Part shown: in pieces, positions 4,339 through 11,768 of the stretch
How the letters are laid out: the number at the start of each line of letters is the position of its first letter
Numbering within the stretch: position 1 is the stretch's first letter
Assembly (NCBI GenBank): GCA_946531975.1
Contig: CAMNAY010000023.1
Span: forward strand, 1-11,768
Length of the DNA: 11,768 nt
Direction of reading: 5' to 3'
Source of the DNA: an uncultured Ruminococcus sp.
Lineage (GTDB): Bacteria; Bacillota; Clostridia; Oscillospirales; Ruminococcaceae
Position numbers and translations under genes: made by a program
Notes under the pieces: model-generated
Seen by the model: only the letters and a program-made list of their open reading frames with translations
Told to the model about the DNA's origin: nothing
Database searches by the model: none

Positions 4339-7220
4339 ACGAAAAAGATTACATGGACACCATGCGGCATATCCGCAAGGAGTATATAGACGAAGCAATG
4401 AAATGGAACGGTGCTGAGCGCAGACGAAACCGTATCATCCGCCGCATGACGATCGGCATCGGCTCGATTGCCGCCGCGATCGCTGTCACAGTCGGCGTGA
4501 TTGCATACGGCGCACGCGACAAACACATGCGCACGGCAAATTCCGAGCTGCTTCAGGATTCCGAGCAGAATTTTCTCGGCGGTTACGGTGAGATCAAAGG
4601 CTATCTCGGCAGCGGCGGCATGACCGTTCTCTGCGACCGCTCCCGCACCTATTTCCAGCGCAATCTGTATGATGTGACCGCGTATAGCAGCGGCGATAAC
4701 AAGATCAAATTCATGGCGGAAAACTGCGGTGTGCTGACCGACGGCGAGCGCCTCTACAAGGCGGACGGACTGTCACTCTCCGTCATCGACAGCAGCGGTG
4801 AGAAATCCGATTTCTTTACGCTGACAGAGGAATGCTCCGGTTATGCTTTGGTTCAGAATTCTGAGGATCTGTTCCGGTTCACAAACGTGATGCACCTCTC
4901 CGGCGATTATTACGCGATCGCCTACGATGTGCCGCTGGACAGCAGCACGGTCTATCATACAGTGATCTACGATGCAAAGCAGAAGAAGCTCGTCACGACA
5001 TCCGCTTTGCAGGATATCTGTGCTGCACCGGACGGTTCGGGCTGGTATGACCACGGCATCACGAATGTAGCGGACAGCATTCTTCTGTACCGTTTCAGCG
5101 ATCCCGAAAACTATGAGGCAGTCTACCGCAGAGAGCTGGATCAGAATACTGTGGAAACGATCAGCGACTACACGGTTTCCGGCAGCAAGATCTGCTATAC
5201 GCTGAACGATCCGAGCACCAGCGGCTTTGCATATGAGCAGTACGATATGCAGACCAGCGAGACCAAATCGCTGTTCCGCGGCGAGAGCGATACCCGCTAT
5301 TTCATCGGCGGTGACACGCTCTATGAGGTCAGCTTCGACGGCAGCGAGGTCGTCTATGCAGAGATGACGCTCGACGGAACCGGCAGAAAAGAGCTGTTTC
5401 GCGCACCGTCCGCCGATCTGTTCCCCGGCGAAAGCTACACCTACCGCACAACGCTCCCTTACGATTTTATCCGCACTGACAGCGCACTGTATGTCTCGAC
5501 CGCAACGCTCGCCACCGACAATCTCCACATCATCCGCATCGACAATGCGACCGGCGAAAGCGCGCTGCTGACCGGTGAACCGACAGTTGCCCCGACAACG
5601 GTACCGGTTGCATCAGAGGGCTATGTCACACCCGAAAGCGGCGATCTGGCGGTCTACTATATCCCGCCTGAGCATTTCAGCAGCGGCCTTGAAGATGTGG
5701 ATATCTACCGGATGCTGCCGATCCGCGATGCCGCAGATACAACGCTCGACACGGATGCGATTGTGAATTCCCTGCCGCTGATGGGCGCCTGCTGGAATGA
5801 TGACTTCGATCCGGAATCGACCGGCACGCTGACCATGCAGAATATCCGCGATCTCGCCGCAGGATGCGCAACCTATAACGAATTTGATCAGAAACTTCAG
5901 GAAAAGCTGACATGGGCATGCGCATGGGGCTCCGGCATTGTCCGGATGGAATACTGGCTCGACCCGCAGGGCAAAGAGCTGGTGCTGACATCGGGCTTCG
6001 GCGCGTATCTGCTGCACTTTGAGGAGGATTTCGACGAGGGCACGGGTCAGTATTACTATGAATTCCTGAAGCTCGGCGCAGCGGGCAGTCAGCCTGCCGT
6101 CACCGGCACAACAGAACCCACCCGGAAGGATATCACGGAGATCACGTCCGATACAACCGCAAAGAGCGAAGTCAACAACGAACTGAATGACCTCGGCGGT
6201 CACGGAAAGCTCCGCAGCTTTGATGCGACTTTCTCGAATATTCCCAACGGTTTCCTGTATGATGATGATTATATCTATGATATGAGCACAAGAAGCCGCC
6301 TCAAAATCAGCAGCGGCTCGGAATTGATGATGCCGATCTGCGAAAAAGAAGGCTGTCAGCATAATACGCCGGATTGCCCGCAATATAAGATCGACCGCTA
6401 TCAGGTCAGAACTGAGTCCAGATATCAGCAGACCGGTGACTTCTCGCTGAGCCGCATCAATGCAGACGGCACAGCGACAGAGCTGCTGCGCATCGCGCAG
6501 AGCGCAAACGGCGGCGTCTTCAATCGCTTCACTTATTCTTATGTCACCGAGGTGAGCGGCGGCAGCACGCTGTTCATCCGGGGAGAGGGCGAGCGCCGCG
6601 ATGAGCAGGGCAACGGCAATCCGTATCAGGAGATCGTCCTGCTGTACCGCCTGTCCGACGGACATGTGACCTATCTGACCGATCAGCACGCACCGCTCGC
6701 CGTCTTCGGCGATGACAGCATTAACTGGGGTCTCAGCAGACATGCGTATGATGATGACAGCGCGATCTGGGCACCCTATTACGGCGGAGAGCACACGCAG
6801 ATGCTGCGCATTGATGCAGCAACCGGCGAGCGCACGTATGTGGATGTTCCCGACCTGAACTCCGAGCAGTGGACCGTACTGAACGGAAAGCTCTGGTATC
6901 GCAGCAGCGAGGACAAATGGGTCAGCCTCGACCTCACGACAAAAGAGAAGGAGACCCTCTGTGATTTCCCGGAATTCGGAGGAATTGATGCACAGTTCTT
7001 TGCCTTTGAAGACATGATTCTTCTCGAAGATTATGAGACCGGTGTGATCTATGCCTATGACCACACGCTCACCCGCAAAAAGGAAGTCATCTTCAACGAC
7101 AACGGTCAAACCGGTCAGGCTTATCTGTGGGCGCTCAGAAGGGACAATCATTCCTATACCGGTCTGGTCAATATCGGCGAAGCATTGTTCATGGTCTTCA
7201 GCTTCCCCGCATTCACATAA
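4335..7220 (+). CDS. Single-pass membrane protein with giant two-part outside domain, probable anti-sigma/sensor
   Basis: This 961-residue protein has a short basic cytoplasmic N-terminus (1-37), one hydrophobic segment (about 38-60, GIGSIAAAIAVTVGVIAYG) and a large outside region. The outside part shows three blocks: a repetitive, strand-rich region (about 70-410) with beta-propeller-like strand/turn spacing; a Thr/Pro linker (near 414-424); a middle block (about 430-590) with YYIPPEHFSSG at its start; a second Thr-rich linker (about 592-612); and another strand-rich region to the end. The last block contains C669-x4-C674-x-H676-x4-C681, a pattern I recall from hypothetical surface proteins of Clostridia; metal binding is a guess. 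No classical zinc anti-sigma motif (HxxxCxxC) is seen. Coupling to the sigma gene suggests the N-terminus holds the sigma factor and the ectodomain senses an unknown signal. Topology and fold are inferred. Confidence 0.8.
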   Translation: MNEKDYMDTMRHIRKEYIDEAMKWNGAERRRNRIIRRMTIGIGSIAAAIAVTVGVIAYGARDKHMRTANSELLQDSEQNFLGGYGEIKGYLGSGGMTVLCDRSRTYFQRNLYDVTAYSSGDNKIKFMAENCGVLTDGERLYKADGLSLSVIDSSGEKSDFFTLTEECSGYALVQNSEDLFRFTNVMHLSGDYYAIAYDVPLDSSTVYHTVIYDAKQKKLVTTSALQDICAAPDGSGWYDHGITNVADSILLYRFSDPENYEAVYRRELDQNTVETISDYTVSGSKICYTLNDPSTSGFAYEQYDMQTSETKSLFRGESDTRYFIGGDTLYEVSFDGSEVVYAEMTLDGTGRKELFRAPSADLFPGESYTYRTTLPYDFIRTDSALYVSTATLATDNLHIIRIDNATGESALLTGEPTVAPTTVPVASEGYVTPESGDLAVYYIPPEHFSSGLEDVDIYRMLPIRDAADTTLDTDAIVNSLPLMGACWNDDFDPESTGTLTMQNIRDLAAGCATYNEFDQKLQEKLTWACAWGSGIVRMEYWLDPQGKELVLTSGFGAYLLHFEEDFDEGTGQYYYEFLKLGAAGSQPAVTGTTEPTRKDITEITSDTTAKSEVNNELNDLGGHGKLRSFDATFSNIPNGFLYDDDYIYDMSTRSRLKISSGSELMMPICEKEGCQHNTPDCPQYKIDRYQVRTESRYQQTGDFSLSRINADGTATELLRIAQSANGGVFNRFTYSYVTEVSGGSTLFIRGEGERRDEQGNGNPYQEIVLLYRLSDGHVTYLTDQHAPLAVFGDDSINWGLSRHAYDDDSAIWAPYYGGEHTQMLRIDAATGERTYVDVPDLNSEQWTVLNGKLWYRSSEDKWVSLDLTTKEKETLCDFPEFGGIDAQFFAFEDMILLEDYETGVIYAYDHTLTRKKEVIFNDNGQTGQAYLWALRRDNHSYTGLVNIGEALFMVFSFPAFT

Positions 7221-7227
7221 CACACAC

Positions 7228-7262
7228 AGCCCGAAGGCGGTAAAAAACCGTCTTCGGGCTTC
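7228..7262 (+). terminator. Hairpin terminator after the membrane protein gene
   Basis: AGCCCGAAGGCGGT (7228-7241) pairs with ACCGTCTTCGGGCT (7247-7260) over 14 positions including one G-T wobble, with an all-A loop of 5. The following bases (TCCTGC) are poor in T, so termination may be incomplete or factor-assisted. Confidence 0.65.
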
Positions 7263-7308
7263 CTGCTGTCCGGTACCGTTTTTCTTTTACTTTTTCTCGC
7301 TTTCCCTA

Positions 7309-7337
7309 TTGCGTTTTCGGCTGTAATGTGTTATAAT
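7309..7337 (+). promoter_or_regulatory. Sigma-A promoter of glyA
   Basis: TTGCGT (7309-7314) and TATAAT (7332-7337) are separated by 17 bases, with TGT before the -10 (extended -10). The leader is only about 48 bases, too short for a folate, glycine or SAM riboswitch. Confidence 0.82.
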
Positions 7338-7391
7338 ATATGTATCTGCCTGATCGAGAATCGGCAAAAATGCGAAAGGAAGAATAAACCT

Positions 7392-8645
7392 ATGTTCAAT
7401 GATCTGATTGATACCATTGGCTATGTCGCAAAATGTGACCCTGCTGTCGGTGAAGCAATGCAGAAGGAGCTTGCAAGACAGCGCCGCAATCTGGAGCTGA
7501 TTGCCAGCGAAAATATCGTTTCTCCGGCTGTTATGGCTGCTATGGGCAGCGTGCTGACCAATAAGTATGCGGAAGGCTATCCCGGCAAGCGCTACTACGG
7601 CGGATGTGAGTGCGTCGATATCGTCGAGGATATCGCAATCGAGCGTGCAAAGGAGCTGTTCGGCGCAAAGTTCGCAAACGTGCAGGCACACTCCGGCGCA
7701 CAGGCAAATACTGCTGTGTACTTCGCACTGCTCCAGCCCGGCGATACCGTTCTGGGCATGAGCCTTGCACACGGCGGTCACCTGACCCACGGCTCTCCTG
7801 TCAACCTCTCCGGCAAGTACTACAACTTCCTGTCCTACGGCGTCGGCGATGACGGCCGTCTGGATTACGACGCAGTCGAGGCGCTCACCAAGGAGCATCA
7901 CCCGAAGCTGATCGTTGCAGGTGCTTCCGCTTATCCGCGTGCCATTGACTTTGCACGTCTCGCTGAGATCGCACACAGCAACGGCGCACTGCTGATGGTT
8001 GATATGGCGCATATCGCAGGTCTGGTCGCAGCAGGACTGCATCAGTCCCCTGTCGGCTATGCAGATGTCGTCACCACGACAACGCACAAGACCCTCCGCG
8101 GTCCGCGCGGCGGTCTGATCCTCACCAACGACGAGGAGCTCATCAAGAAGATCAACAAGGCGATCTTCCCCGGCATTCAGGGCGGCCCGCTGATGCACGT
8201 CATCGCAGGCAAGGCTGTCTGCTTCGGCGAGGCACTGAAGCCTGAGTTCAAGGCATATGCACAGCAGATCGTTGACAATGCACAGGCACTGGCAAAGGGT
8301 CTGCTCGACCGCGGCTTCGATCTCGTCTCCGGCGGCACCGACAATCACCTGATGCTCGTTGACCTCCGTCCGGTTCACATCACCGGCAAGGAGATGGAGC
8401 ACCGTCTCGATGAGGTCTATATCACCGTCAACAAGAATGCAATCCCGAACGATCCGGAGAAGCCGATGGTCACCAGCGGCATCCGCGTCGGTACACCGGC
8501 TGTCACCACCCGCGGCCTCAAGACCGAGGACATGGAGAAGATCGCTGAATACATGTACCTGACTGCGACCCAGTTCGAGACCAAGGCGGACGAGATCCGC
8601 GAGGGTGTCTCTGCACTGTGCGCAAAGTACCCGCTCTACGAATAA
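7392..8645 (+). CDS. glyA: Serine hydroxymethyltransferase
   Basis: Pyridoxal-phosphate enzyme that interconverts serine plus tetrahydrofolate with glycine plus methylene-tetrahydrofolate, the main source of one-carbon units for purine, thymidylate and methionine synthesis. The 417-residue product is the usual length. Hallmarks are LELIASENIVSPAV near the N-terminus, TNKYAEGYPGKRYYGGCE, MVDMAHIAGLVAAG, and TTTTHKTLRGPRGG, where K233 forms the Schiff base with the cofactor. Start 7392 is taken because AAAGGA (7375-7380) stands 11 bases before it; an in-frame ATG at 7326 lies inside the promoter. It is a single-gene unit with its own promoter and a downstream hairpin. Confidence 0.97.
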   Translation: MFNDLIDTIGYVAKCDPAVGEAMQKELARQRRNLELIASENIVSPAVMAAMGSVLTNKYAEGYPGKRYYGGCECVDIVEDIAIERAKELFGAKFANVQAHSGAQANTAVYFALLQPGDTVLGMSLAHGGHLTHGSPVNLSGKYYNFLSYGVGDDGRLDYDAVEALTKEHHPKLIVAGASAYPRAIDFARLAEIAHSNGALLMVDMAHIAGLVAAGLHQSPVGYADVVTTTTHKTLRGPRGGLILTNDEELIKKINKAIFPGIQGGPLMHVIAGKAVCFGEALKPEFKAYAQQIVDNAQALAKGLLDRGFDLVSGGTDNHLMLVDLRPVHITGKEMEHRLDEVYITVNKNAIPNDPEKPMVTSGIRVGTPAVTTRGLKTEDMEKIAEYMYLTATQFETKADEIREGVSALCAKYPLYE

Positions 8646-8689
8646 TACCAGCTTTCATTATTCTACAATTTCACGACTCAAAAAATCAG

Positions 8690-8720
8690 GCAGGACAGCA
8701 AGCAAATGCTGTCCTGCTTT
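8690..8720 (+). terminator. Intrinsic terminator after glyA
   Basis: GCAGGACAGCA (8690-8700) pairs perfectly over 11 bases with TGCTGTCCTGC (8707-8717) across a 6-base loop, followed by only three T on the plus strand. Six A precede it closely (about 8680-8685), so it would also work from the minus strand. Leaky read-through could supply the antiporter operon, for which I found no promoter of its own in the 44 bases that follow. Confidence 0.7.
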
Positions 8721-8761
8721 GGCGCGTATGACCATTTTTACAGAAAGAGGTTTGACAAATC

Positions 8762-10141
8762 ATGGATTTTGATGTGATGCAGATTTTACTGGACTGCGGC
8801 ATCATTCTGTTTGCAACAAAAGCGGTCGGCATGCTGACGCGAAAGCTCGGTCTGCCGCAGGTCGTCGGCATGATCATCGCCGGTCTGCTGATCGGTCCGG
8901 CACTGTTCGTGCATACCGGCTTCTCCGGTCTGATCCACCCGACAGAAGCGGAAATGAATGTCCTCAAGAGCTTTTCTCAGATCGGCGTCGTCTTTATTCT
9001 GTTCTCCAGCGGTCTGGAAACGGATTTCCGCGAGATGAAGCGGAGCGGCATTGCGGCATCCTGTATCGCACTCGCCGGCGTCATAATCCCGATCGCGCTG
9101 GGTACACTGACAGCACTGCTGTTCATGGGCGGACTGTCAGAATTTCACAATCACGAAAAGCTCATGAATGCGCTGTTTGTCGGATGTATTCTCTCCGCGA
9201 CCAGCGTGGGCATCACCGTCGAGACGCTGCGTGAGCTGGGCAAGCTGAAAACAAAGATCGGCACGACCGTCCTCAGCGCGGCAATCATCGACGACGTCCT
9301 CGGCATCATCGCGCTCAGCCTGATCACCGGTCTGGGCGGCGAAGGCAGTGTCACAGACACGCTCCTGCATGTCGCGGGCTTCTTTGCATTCACCGTCGGC
9401 ATCGGCTGGCTGATGCGCAAAGGCTTCGGTCTGCTGGTAAAAATCTACCCGCACAAGCGCCGCACCAGTATCTTTGCATTCGCTGCATGCTTCTTCTTCG
9501 CCTATGCCGCAGAGGAATTCTTCGGCATTGCCGCCATTACCGGCGCATACATGGCAGGTCTGATGCTCTCCGGTCTGGGCGACAGCAACTTCGTTGACCG
9601 CAAGGTCATCGTTTCGGGCTACATGTTCTTTACGCCGATGTTTTTTGCGTATATCGGCATCAGTGCAGACTTCAGCGGCTTCCGTCCGTCGAGCATGTGG
9701 TTTGTGCTGGCATTCGTTGCCGTCGGCATTCTCGGAAAGATCATCGGCTGCGGCGCAGTCGCCCGCTGCTTCAAATACAACAAAAAAGAATCGCTCGCAG
9801 CAGGCTTTGGCATGATTGCCCGCGGCGAGGTCGCGCTCGCAGTCTATGCGACCGGCTCTGTGCTGATCTCCAAAGAGGGCGGCATCGACCCGCTCGTCGC
9901 AACCATTTTCCTCATCATCACCAGCTCGATTCTCTGCCCGATCTTCCTGAAGCTTGTCTTCCGCGGGCATCAGTCGGCAGAGCTTGCGGCAAGCACGCCG
10001 CATGCCGTCACGATTTCTTCCGAAGCAATCGAGAATGTGCATCATGATCTGGACGCGGAGCCGGATGAACCGGACGAGCTGCACCACAACGATGAAAACG
10101 CTAAAAAATCCACCAATCATACTCACACAAAGAGGAGCTGA
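8762..10141 (+). CDS. Monovalent cation:proton antiporter, CPA2 (Kef/NapA-like) family
   Basis: A 459-residue integral membrane protein expected to exchange Na+ or K+ for protons to control pH and ion balance. About 12 hydrophobic segments run to about residue 400. Family features are QVVGMIIAGLLIGPAL in the second helix, IGVVFILFSSGLETD, and the acidic pair D177-D178 in AAIIDDVLGI, the ion-binding site; a double Asp is the arrangement of electrogenic antiporters. MIARGEVALAVYATG in a late helix is also typical. No KTN/RCK nucleotide-binding domain follows. Instead there is a hydrophilic tail of about 50 residues rich in His, Asp and Glu (including HHDLDAEPDEPDELHHND), probably cytoplasmic. 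AAAGAGG (8744-8750) precedes the start by 11 bases. The stop lies 6 bases before the NUDIX gene. Ion preference cannot be told from sequence. Confidence 0.9.
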   Translation: MDFDVMQILLDCGIILFATKAVGMLTRKLGLPQVVGMIIAGLLIGPALFVHTGFSGLIHPTEAEMNVLKSFSQIGVVFILFSSGLETDFREMKRSGIAASCIALAGVIIPIALGTLTALLFMGGLSEFHNHEKLMNALFVGCILSATSVGITVETLRELGKLKTKIGTTVLSAAIIDDVLGIIALSLITGLGGEGSVTDTLLHVAGFFAFTVGIGWLMRKGFGLLVKIYPHKRRTSIFAFAACFFFAYAAEEFFGIAAITGAYMAGLMLSGLGDSNFVDRKVIVSGYMFFTPMFFAYIGISADFSGFRPSSMWFVLAFVAVGILGKIIGCGAVARCFKYNKKESLAAGFGMIARGEVALAVYATGSVLISKEGGIDPLVATIFLIITSSILCPIFLKLVFRGHQSAELAASTPHAVTISSEAIENVHHDLDAEPDEPDELHHNDENAKKSTNHTHTKRS

Positions 10142-10147
10142 ATCCGC

Positions 10148-10672
10148 ATGGAAATCTATGATCTCTACGATGCCGACCGTGTCCCGCTGAACCGCACAGC
10201 CGTCCGCGGGAAGGGTGTTCCGGAAAACTGTTACCACATCGTCATCCATATCTGCATCTTCAGCAGCAGCGGCGAAATGCTGATTCAGAAGCGGCAGAAA
10301 GGGAAAGCAAACTGGCCGGATTTCTGGGATCTTTCCGTCGGCGGCACAGTCTCTGCCGGTGAACGCAGCGGCGAAGGCGCAGAGCGCGAGCTGCATGAGG
10401 AGCTGGGGCTTGACCTGCCGCTCCGCAATATGCGCCCGTACCTGACAATCCACTATGAAACCGGCTTTGACGATGTCTATGTGCTGACGCATGATGTTGC
10501 GGTCAGTGACCTGACCCTTCAGCAGGAGGAGGTTCAGGAGGCAAAGTGGGCGACGCTCGCAGAGATCGAATCCCTGCTTGACGCGGGGCAGTTCGTACCG
10601 TACCGCAAGGAATTCATCCGGCTGCTGTTCGCGCTTCGGAGCGGACGCGGTACATGCAGAAAGGAGCGCTGA
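10148..10672 (+). CDS. NUDIX hydrolase, YfcD/IPP-isomerase-like subgroup
   Basis: A 174-residue cytoplasmic hydrolase of nucleoside diphosphates linked to another moiety. The NUDIX box GX5EX7REUXEEXGU is complete at residues 66-88: G66, E72, R80, E81, E84, E85 and G87 are all in place, so it should be active. The N-terminus (MEIYDLYDADRVPLNRTAVRG) and the strand HIVIHICIFSSSGEMLIQKR match a subgroup common in Firmicutes and related to YfcD, with an isopentenyl-diphosphate-isomerase-like arrangement; the real substrate is unknown. GAGGAG (10132-10137) sits at the end of the antiporter gene, 10 bases before the ATG, so the genes are in one operon. The next start follows 5 bases after this stop. 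Confidence 0.92.
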   Translation: MEIYDLYDADRVPLNRTAVRGKGVPENCYHIVIHICIFSSSGEMLIQKRQKGKANWPDFWDLSVGGTVSAGERSGEGAERELHEELGLDLPLRNMRPYLTIHYETGFDDVYVLTHDVAVSDLTLQQEEVQEAKWATLAEIESLLDAGQFVPYRKEFIRLLFALRSGRGTCRKER

Positions 10673-10677
10673 ACACG

Positions 10678-11238
10678 ATGAAGCTGATTCTGGCGAGCGG
10701 TTCTCCGCGCAGAAAAGAGCTGCTCGAAAAATTACAGATCCCGTTTGAGGTGATCGTTTCTGACTGCGATGAGACCCTGACCGACGAGATTCCCGCAGAG
10801 CAGGCTGCGGAGGTTCTGGCGGTCCGGAAGGCTGCCGCCGTTGCAAAGACACACCCCGAAGCGGTCGTGATCGGCGCAGACACGACCGTCATTCTCGGCG
10901 ATGAGATTCTCGGCAAGCCGAAGGATGAAGCCGACTGCAAACGGATGCTCTGCATGCTCTCAGGCGCGGCACACAAGGTCATTACCGGTACGGCTGTGTT
11001 CTGGGAGGGGCATTCCTTCAGCTTCTCTGAGGAGACACTCGTGCAGTTTTACCCGCTTTCAGAGGACGATATCAATGCCTATGCTGCGAGCGGGGAGCCA
11101 TATGACAAAGCCGGTGCCTACGGCATTCAGGGGCTTGGGAGCCTGCTTGTCCGCGGCATTCACGGCGATTACTTCAATGTTGTCGGGCTGCCGATCGCAA
11201 GGCTGCGTCATGAACTGAAGCGGCTCGGCATCCTGTGA
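10678..11238 (+). CDS. maf: Maf family nucleoside triphosphate pyrophosphatase
   Basis: A 186-residue cytoplasmic enzyme that cleaves dTTP, UTP or modified nucleotides to the monophosphate, sanitising the pool; Maf was first noted for blocking septation when overexpressed in Bacillus. The start LILASGSPRRKELL (residues 3-16) carries the S-x-S-P-R-R signature. IGADTTVILGDEILGKPKD holds the catalytic D68 and the GKP loop, and YDKAGAYGIQGLG (from 142) with GDYFNVVGLP completes the active site. These fit the YhdE-type (dTTP/UTP) branch; that specificity is inferred. AAAGGAG (10660-10666) within the end of the NUDIX gene lies 11 bases before this ATG; an in-frame ATG at 10654 precedes that site and is rejected. 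Paired with the NUDIX gene it suggests a nucleotide-cleaning module. Confidence 0.94.
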   Translation: MKLILASGSPRRKELLEKLQIPFEVIVSDCDETLTDEIPAEQAAEVLAVRKAAAVAKTHPEAVVIGADTTVILGDEILGKPKDEADCKRMLCMLSGAAHKVITGTAVFWEGHSFSFSEETLVQFYPLSEDDINAYAASGEPYDKAGAYGIQGLGSLLVRGIHGDYFNVVGLPIARLRHELKRLGIL

Positions 11239-11253
11239 TTCATGCTGAAACAG

Positions 11254-11291
11254 AAAACACCCGCAGGTGAATGAAGCCTGCGGGTGTTTTT
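11254..11291 (+). terminator. Bidirectional terminator between convergent genes
   Basis: AAAACACCCGCAGG (11254-11267) pairs perfectly over 14 bases with CCTGCGGGTGTTTT (11277-11290) across a 9-base loop, and the T tract continues one more base. It closes the antiporter-NUDIX-maf operon. The matching A tract on the left lets it also stop transcription of the leucine-rich-repeat gene from the other strand. Confidence 0.9.
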
Positions 11292-11300
11292 GGATTCAAA

Positions 11301-11768
11301 TTATCGGTAGGAAGCAATGATTTCTTCTTTCTGCATTCCGGTTCTTCCTGCACAGTCATACTCCTCATGGAACAGCTGTGTCGGCTGATTGACCGGAACG
11401 ACATGGCGTCCGCCGGCATGCTTGTACGCGGTGATCCGGAAGCAGACGCGCTCCGGCTCAACTGCATCGAGCATAATGGACATATCGCCCTCTGTCTGCT
11501 CCGTTCCGATCAGTCTGCTTGCTGCCGAGAACTGGTAGATCTGCGGAAGACCGTAAGAATACGTATGCATGATTGTCAGCACGGGCTTGCGCTTCTCTGC
11601 GATCTGCTGCTCAAACGGCGTATCGCGGAAGGCATCCTGTGCGATCAGCTCCGGTGTCACCGGCATGTTCAGATTTTTCAGTCTGGCACAGCCGGAGAAG
11701 GCACCGCTGCGGATGGCATGCAGCGAGCGCGGCAGCGTGACCGATTCCAGCGCGGCGCAGTTATGAAA
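11301..11768 (-). CDS. BspA-type leucine-rich-repeat protein, C-terminal part (cut by window edge)
   Basis: The frame is open from the right edge to a TAA at 11301-11303, so the gene's start lies outside the window; the ATG at 11666 is internal. The first visible residues read as a BspA-like (LRR_5) repeat: a CAALESVTLPRSLHAIRSGAF block, then FSGCARLKNLNMPVTPELIAQDAF, then a repeat-closing segment with TPFEQQIAEKR. This is followed by about 110 residues that are not repeats, probably a separate C-terminal domain with no membrane anchor or sorting signal. Such proteins are usually secreted or on the surface and bind partners. Signal peptide and repeat number cannot be seen here. It converges on maf with a shared terminator. 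Confidence 0.8.
   Translation of the reverse strand, partial: FHNCAALESVTLPRSLHAIRSGAFSGCARLKNLNMPVTPELIAQDAFRDTPFEQQIAEKRKPVLTIMHTYSYGLPQIYQFSAASRLIGTEQTEGDMSIMLDAVEPERVCFRITAYKHAGGRHVVPVNQPTQLFHEEYDCAGRTGMQKEEIIASYR

Noticed and set aside
5613..7223. Minus-strand frame of 536 residues
   Set aside because: Mirror of the membrane-protein gene in GC-rich codons; biased composition and no promoter.
7338..7391. Riboswitch in front of glyA
   Set aside because: The leader after the promoter is only about 48 bases and shows no conserved aptamer.
9137..10852. Minus-strand frame of 571 residues
   Set aside because: Runs antisense across three clearly coding genes with family motifs.

Overview
This window looks like chromosome from a Gram-positive gut or rumen Clostridia, most likely a Ruminococcus-like Oscillospiraceae. 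The grounds are strong AGGAGG-type ribosome sites, sigma-A promoters (several with an extended TGn -10), a DUF1292 (YrzB-like) protein, a BspA-type leucine-rich-repeat protein and moderately GC-rich coding sequence. No transposase, integrase, tRNA, rRNA or CRISPR array was seen. The assignment rests on gene content only.

Layout. (1) 60-1943: an inorganic pyrophosphatase gene (ppa) behind a good promoter, then a long-form PRPP synthetase (prs), closed by an intrinsic terminator. (2) 1950-2751: an 800-base stretch with no convincing protein gene. On the minus strand it has a perfect TTGACA-17-TATAAT promoter with extended -10, about 700 bases packed with nested perfect stems, and an intrinsic terminator. 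I read it as a large structured non-coding RNA of about 760 nt, convergent with prs; this is the main discovery candidate here. (3) 2807-3248: a divergently transcribed small acidic DUF1292 protein. (4) 3290-3563: a second autonomous RNA gene of about 240 nt with its own promoter and terminator, folding into an interrupted rod like 6S RNA. (5) 3631-7260: an ECF sigma factor translationally coupled to a 961-residue single-pass membrane protein, a probable anti-sigma/sensor with two large outside domains. (6) 7309-8720: glyA (serine hydroxymethyltransferase) with its own promoter and terminator. (7) 8762-11290: a monovalent cation:proton antiporter, a NUDIX hydrolase and a Maf nucleotide pyrophosphatase, tightly packed and probably one operon, ending in a strong bidirectional terminator. 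(8) 11301-11768: the 3' end of a convergent BspA-type leucine-rich-repeat protein cut by the window edge.

How they fit together. ppa, prs, glyA, the NUDIX protein and Maf are all housekeeping genes around nucleotide and one-carbon metabolism: PRPP supply, pyrophosphate removal, C1 units, and clean-up of non-canonical or excess nucleotides. The sigma factor and its membrane partner are an envelope signalling pair. The two non-coding RNAs lie on either side of the DUF1292 gene, making an RNA-rich island between metabolic genes.
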